This document shows positions 62,212 to 64,000 of a stretch of DNA of 64,000 nt, piece after piece. The notes beneath the pieces are model-generated. The model was not told the DNA's origin. It saw only the letters and a list, made by a program, of their open reading frames with translations, and did no database searches. The stretch covers positions 1 through 64,000 of the forward strand of contig NZ_BIME01000010.1 of the NCBI RefSeq assembly GCF_004000925.1, read 5' to 3'. Within the stretch, counting starts at the first letter, position 1, and every line of letters starts with the position of its first letter. The position numbers and the translations under genes are program-made. The DNA comes from Paenibacillus illinoisensis NBRC 15959 (GTDB lineage: Bacteria; Bacillota; Bacilli; Paenibacillales; Paenibacillaceae).

Positions 62212-63177
62212 ATGAGACGTCAGCTTGCATTTCAAGCGGATGAAACGTTCAAAATTGTTCAGTTTACGGATCTGCATTGGAAAGATGGTCGGCCTCAAGA
62301 CTTGCGTACCCGTCAATTGATGAAAACGGTCATCGAAACAGAGCAGCCGAACCTGGTCGTATTTACAGGAGATGTAATCTACACAGGCCCCGTTGATCCA
62401 GGGAAAAAGGCGTGCGAGCATCCAGAACAGGCCTTCCGCGAAGCCGTATCTGTTGTGGAGGAATGTGGGATTCCGTGGGCATTTGTGTACGGTAATCATG
62501 ATACCGAAAATCGGATTACACCGGCAGGTCTGATGGATGTCATTCAGGAACATCACCATACGGTAACGGAACCGGGTCCCGGCGAAATTGCAGGGCTTGG
62601 CAATTACACACTCGAGATTGCAGGAGCGGATGGCACTCCGGCAGCCGTGTTGTATTTTCTTGATTCGGGAAGCTATTCGTCGTTCCCGGAGATCCCCGGT
62701 TATGGCTGGGTTCAGCCCAATCAGATCCAGTGGCTGATGTCTGAATCCACACGCGTGAATCCCGGCCGCAGCCGCGGGGAGAAGCTTCCAGCCTTGGCGT
62801 TTTTCCATATCCCGATTCCGGAATATCAAGTGATGTGGGACACTCAGACATGTTACGGCAGCAAGCACGAACCGGTCTGTGCTGCACAAGTCAACTCCGG
62901 TCTGTTCTCGGCGCTGCTGGAGATGGGAGATGTGATGGGCACGTTCTGCGGACATGATCACGTGAATGATTTTCACGGCGAACTTCACGGCATTCGTCTC
63001 TGTTACGGGCGCTCGAGCGGGCACAATACCTATGGAAGAGAAGGTATGCTGCGCGGAGGAAGGGTCATTCAGCTGCGGGCAGGTCAGCGCAGCTTCGATA
63101 CCTGGATTCGTCTCGAAGACGGATCACTCGTCATGGAACAGCCGGAACATCAACCTGAGAGCACTTCAGCGAAATAG
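62212..63177 (+). CDS. calcineurin-like metallophosphoesterase
   Basis: This 321-residue protein has the five metal-binding blocks: FTDLHW (D-x-H), VFTGDVIY, GNHD, AFFHIP and GHDHVND. There is no signal peptide. The closest style is the Dcr2/YkuE-like class of phosphatases that act on phosphoesters of unclear identity. Start 62212 follows GGGGGAA, and the earlier ATG at 62173 has no site. It is followed after 42 bases by a transporter gene, which may export or import the dephosphorylated product. Confidence 0.85.
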   Translation: MRRQLAFQADETFKIVQFTDLHWKDGRPQDLRTRQLMKTVIETEQPNLVVFTGDVIYTGPVDPGKKACEHPEQAFREAVSVVEECGIPWAFVYGNHDTENRITPAGLMDVIQEHHHTVTEPGPGEIAGLGNYTLEIAGADGTPAAVLYFLDSGSYSSFPEIPGYGWVQPNQIQWLMSESTRVNPGRSRGEKLPALAFFHIPIPEYQVMWDTQTCYGSKHEPVCAAQVNSGLFSALLEMGDVMGTFCGHDHVNDFHGELHGIRLCYGRSSGHNTYGREGMLRGGRVIQLRAGQRSFDTWIRLEDGSLVMEQPEHQPESTSAK

Positions 63178-63219
63178 AGTTCAATAGAGCAAGGCGATTA
63201 GAGAGGAATTAATAACGTA

Positions 63220-64000
63220 TGATTTTACCAATATTTCTGGTGCTCGCATCCGGAATGGCTCATGCCGTCTGGAGCATGTTCACCAAACGAAGTTTGAATA
63301 AAAGTGTGTTTCTGTGGTCCATTATGATGATTCCTACCGTCATCCTGCTGCCTGTACTCATTGTGGAATTGCTACGTGAACCCTTAACCATGCCGGCTTA
63401 TGCCCTGTTGGTTTTGTCGATGGCTCTGCAGGCCTTATATTCCTGGCTGTTATCTCAAACCTACGAGCTTGGAGACTTGTCTCAGATTTATCCGATTATG
63501 CGGGGAACGAGTACCTTGCTGGTGCCTCTGATCGGTGTCTTTTTCCTGGGAGAAACCCTGTCTTCATTCGGATGGATCGGGATTGCCTGCATGCTCGGTG
63601 GATTTCTGGTACTTAGCGGGGTAGGAGGCAAAGATGCCAAGCAGGGCTCACGGAAACAGGGGTTGAAGCCGGTACTGATGGCTTTATGTGTGGGACTATG
63701 CACGACCAGTTATGTATTTGTGGACAAATTGAACCTGCAGCATATCTCGCCCTTGTCGCTGCTTGAGGTGACGAACATCGGATTTGTTGCGGGACTGACA
63801 CCGGCTCTTCTGGCTTCCCGGCAATTACGCCAGGAATGGAAAGTGAACCGATCCACCATTATGCTTGGGGCACTATTGAACCCAGGTTCGTACCTGTTAT
63901 TCCTGTTTGCTCTAGAGCAGGCTCCCATGGCGAGATTGGGCCCTTTGCGTGAAGTGGGAACGGTATTTGCGGCGTTCCTCGGCATTTTATTGTTAAAAGA
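63220..64000 (+). CDS. EamA/DMT family transporter (partial, runs off the window)
   Basis: An ATG at 63220, with AGAGAGG upstream, opens a frame without a stop to the end of the window (260 codons). The product has eight or more hydrophobic helices and the EamA signature near QIYPIMRGTSTLLVPLIGV, and again near LGPLREVGTVFAAFLGILLL. This is the drug/metabolite transporter superfamily with two repeated halves. The substrate is unknown. It probably shares the promoter of the metallophosphoesterase gene. Confidence 0.85.

Overview
The window looks like chromosomal DNA of a spore-forming, polysaccharide-degrading Firmicute, most probably Paenibacillus or a close relative. The reasons are a Spo0M homologue, a Bce-type antimicrobial-peptide sensing and transport module, an S-layer-homology surface protein, strong AAGGAGG-type ribosome binding sites with many GTG and TTG starts, Lpl/Ytc-type sugar ABC systems without their own ATPase, and a cluster of the type DUF5696, Yip1 and NHL protein. 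This assignment is an inference from gene content. I saw no transposase, phage gene, CRISPR array or rRNA.

Region 1 (1-33 kb) is a mixed housekeeping and accessory region. It opens with the end of a tRNA operon (Tyr tail, Trp, Lys, terminator). Then come many small stand-alone enzymes: a transglutaminase-like protein, an HExxH protein, a zinc phospholipase C-like protein, two HAD phosphatases, several GNAT acetyltransferases, three methyltransferases, a TmrB-like kinase fold protein, a GT4 glycosyltransferase, a carotenoid/squalene-type FAD oxidoreductase, Spo0M and a YueD-like reductase. One open reading frame joins a GNAT domain to a bacillithiol S-transferase (YfiT/BstA) domain. A complete Bce-like operon (response regulator, intramembrane-sensing kinase, ATPase, permease) lies at 17.4-21.9 kb, with a matching operator in front of the ATPase gene. 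It is followed by a MalT-like LuxR regulator, a frameshifted SLH/leucine-rich-repeat surface protein, a lone RtcB RNA ligase and a DUF4272 protein. Remnants of broken genes are scattered here (GNAT tail at 479-658, possible PgsA head at 22223-22300).

Region 2 (32.3-47.9 kb) is the most distinctive part. A LacI regulator is divergent from a ten-gene, same-strand cluster: a lipoprotein solute-binding protein, a 975-residue protein joining carbohydrate-binding-like modules to a second solute-binding domain, two permeases, an NHL-propeller/TPR membrane protein, a Yip1-like membrane protein, a DUF5696 protein, a second pair of permeases, and a GH26 mannanase-like enzyme without a signal peptide. 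Two binding proteins, two permease pairs, no ATPase and three envelope proteins of unknown role suggest an uncharacterised glycan capture and import machine, perhaps for mannan-derived material.

Region 3 (48-59 kb) starts with a SunI-like protein, a GrpB protein and a small frameshifted gene. An Lpl/Ytc-type system follows (binding protein, two permeases), then a membrane-bound AraC regulator, a cytoplasmic formylglycine-type sulfatase and a secreted PL11 rhamnogalacturonan lyase. A promoter followed at once by a terminator-like hairpin precedes the binding-protein gene, and a branched RNA structure precedes the lyase gene.

Region 4 (59.4-64 kb) has an MFS transporter and its TetR regulator sharing a 19-bp repeated operator, then a DeoR regulator divergent from a metallophosphoesterase gene and an EamA-type transporter cut by the window edge.
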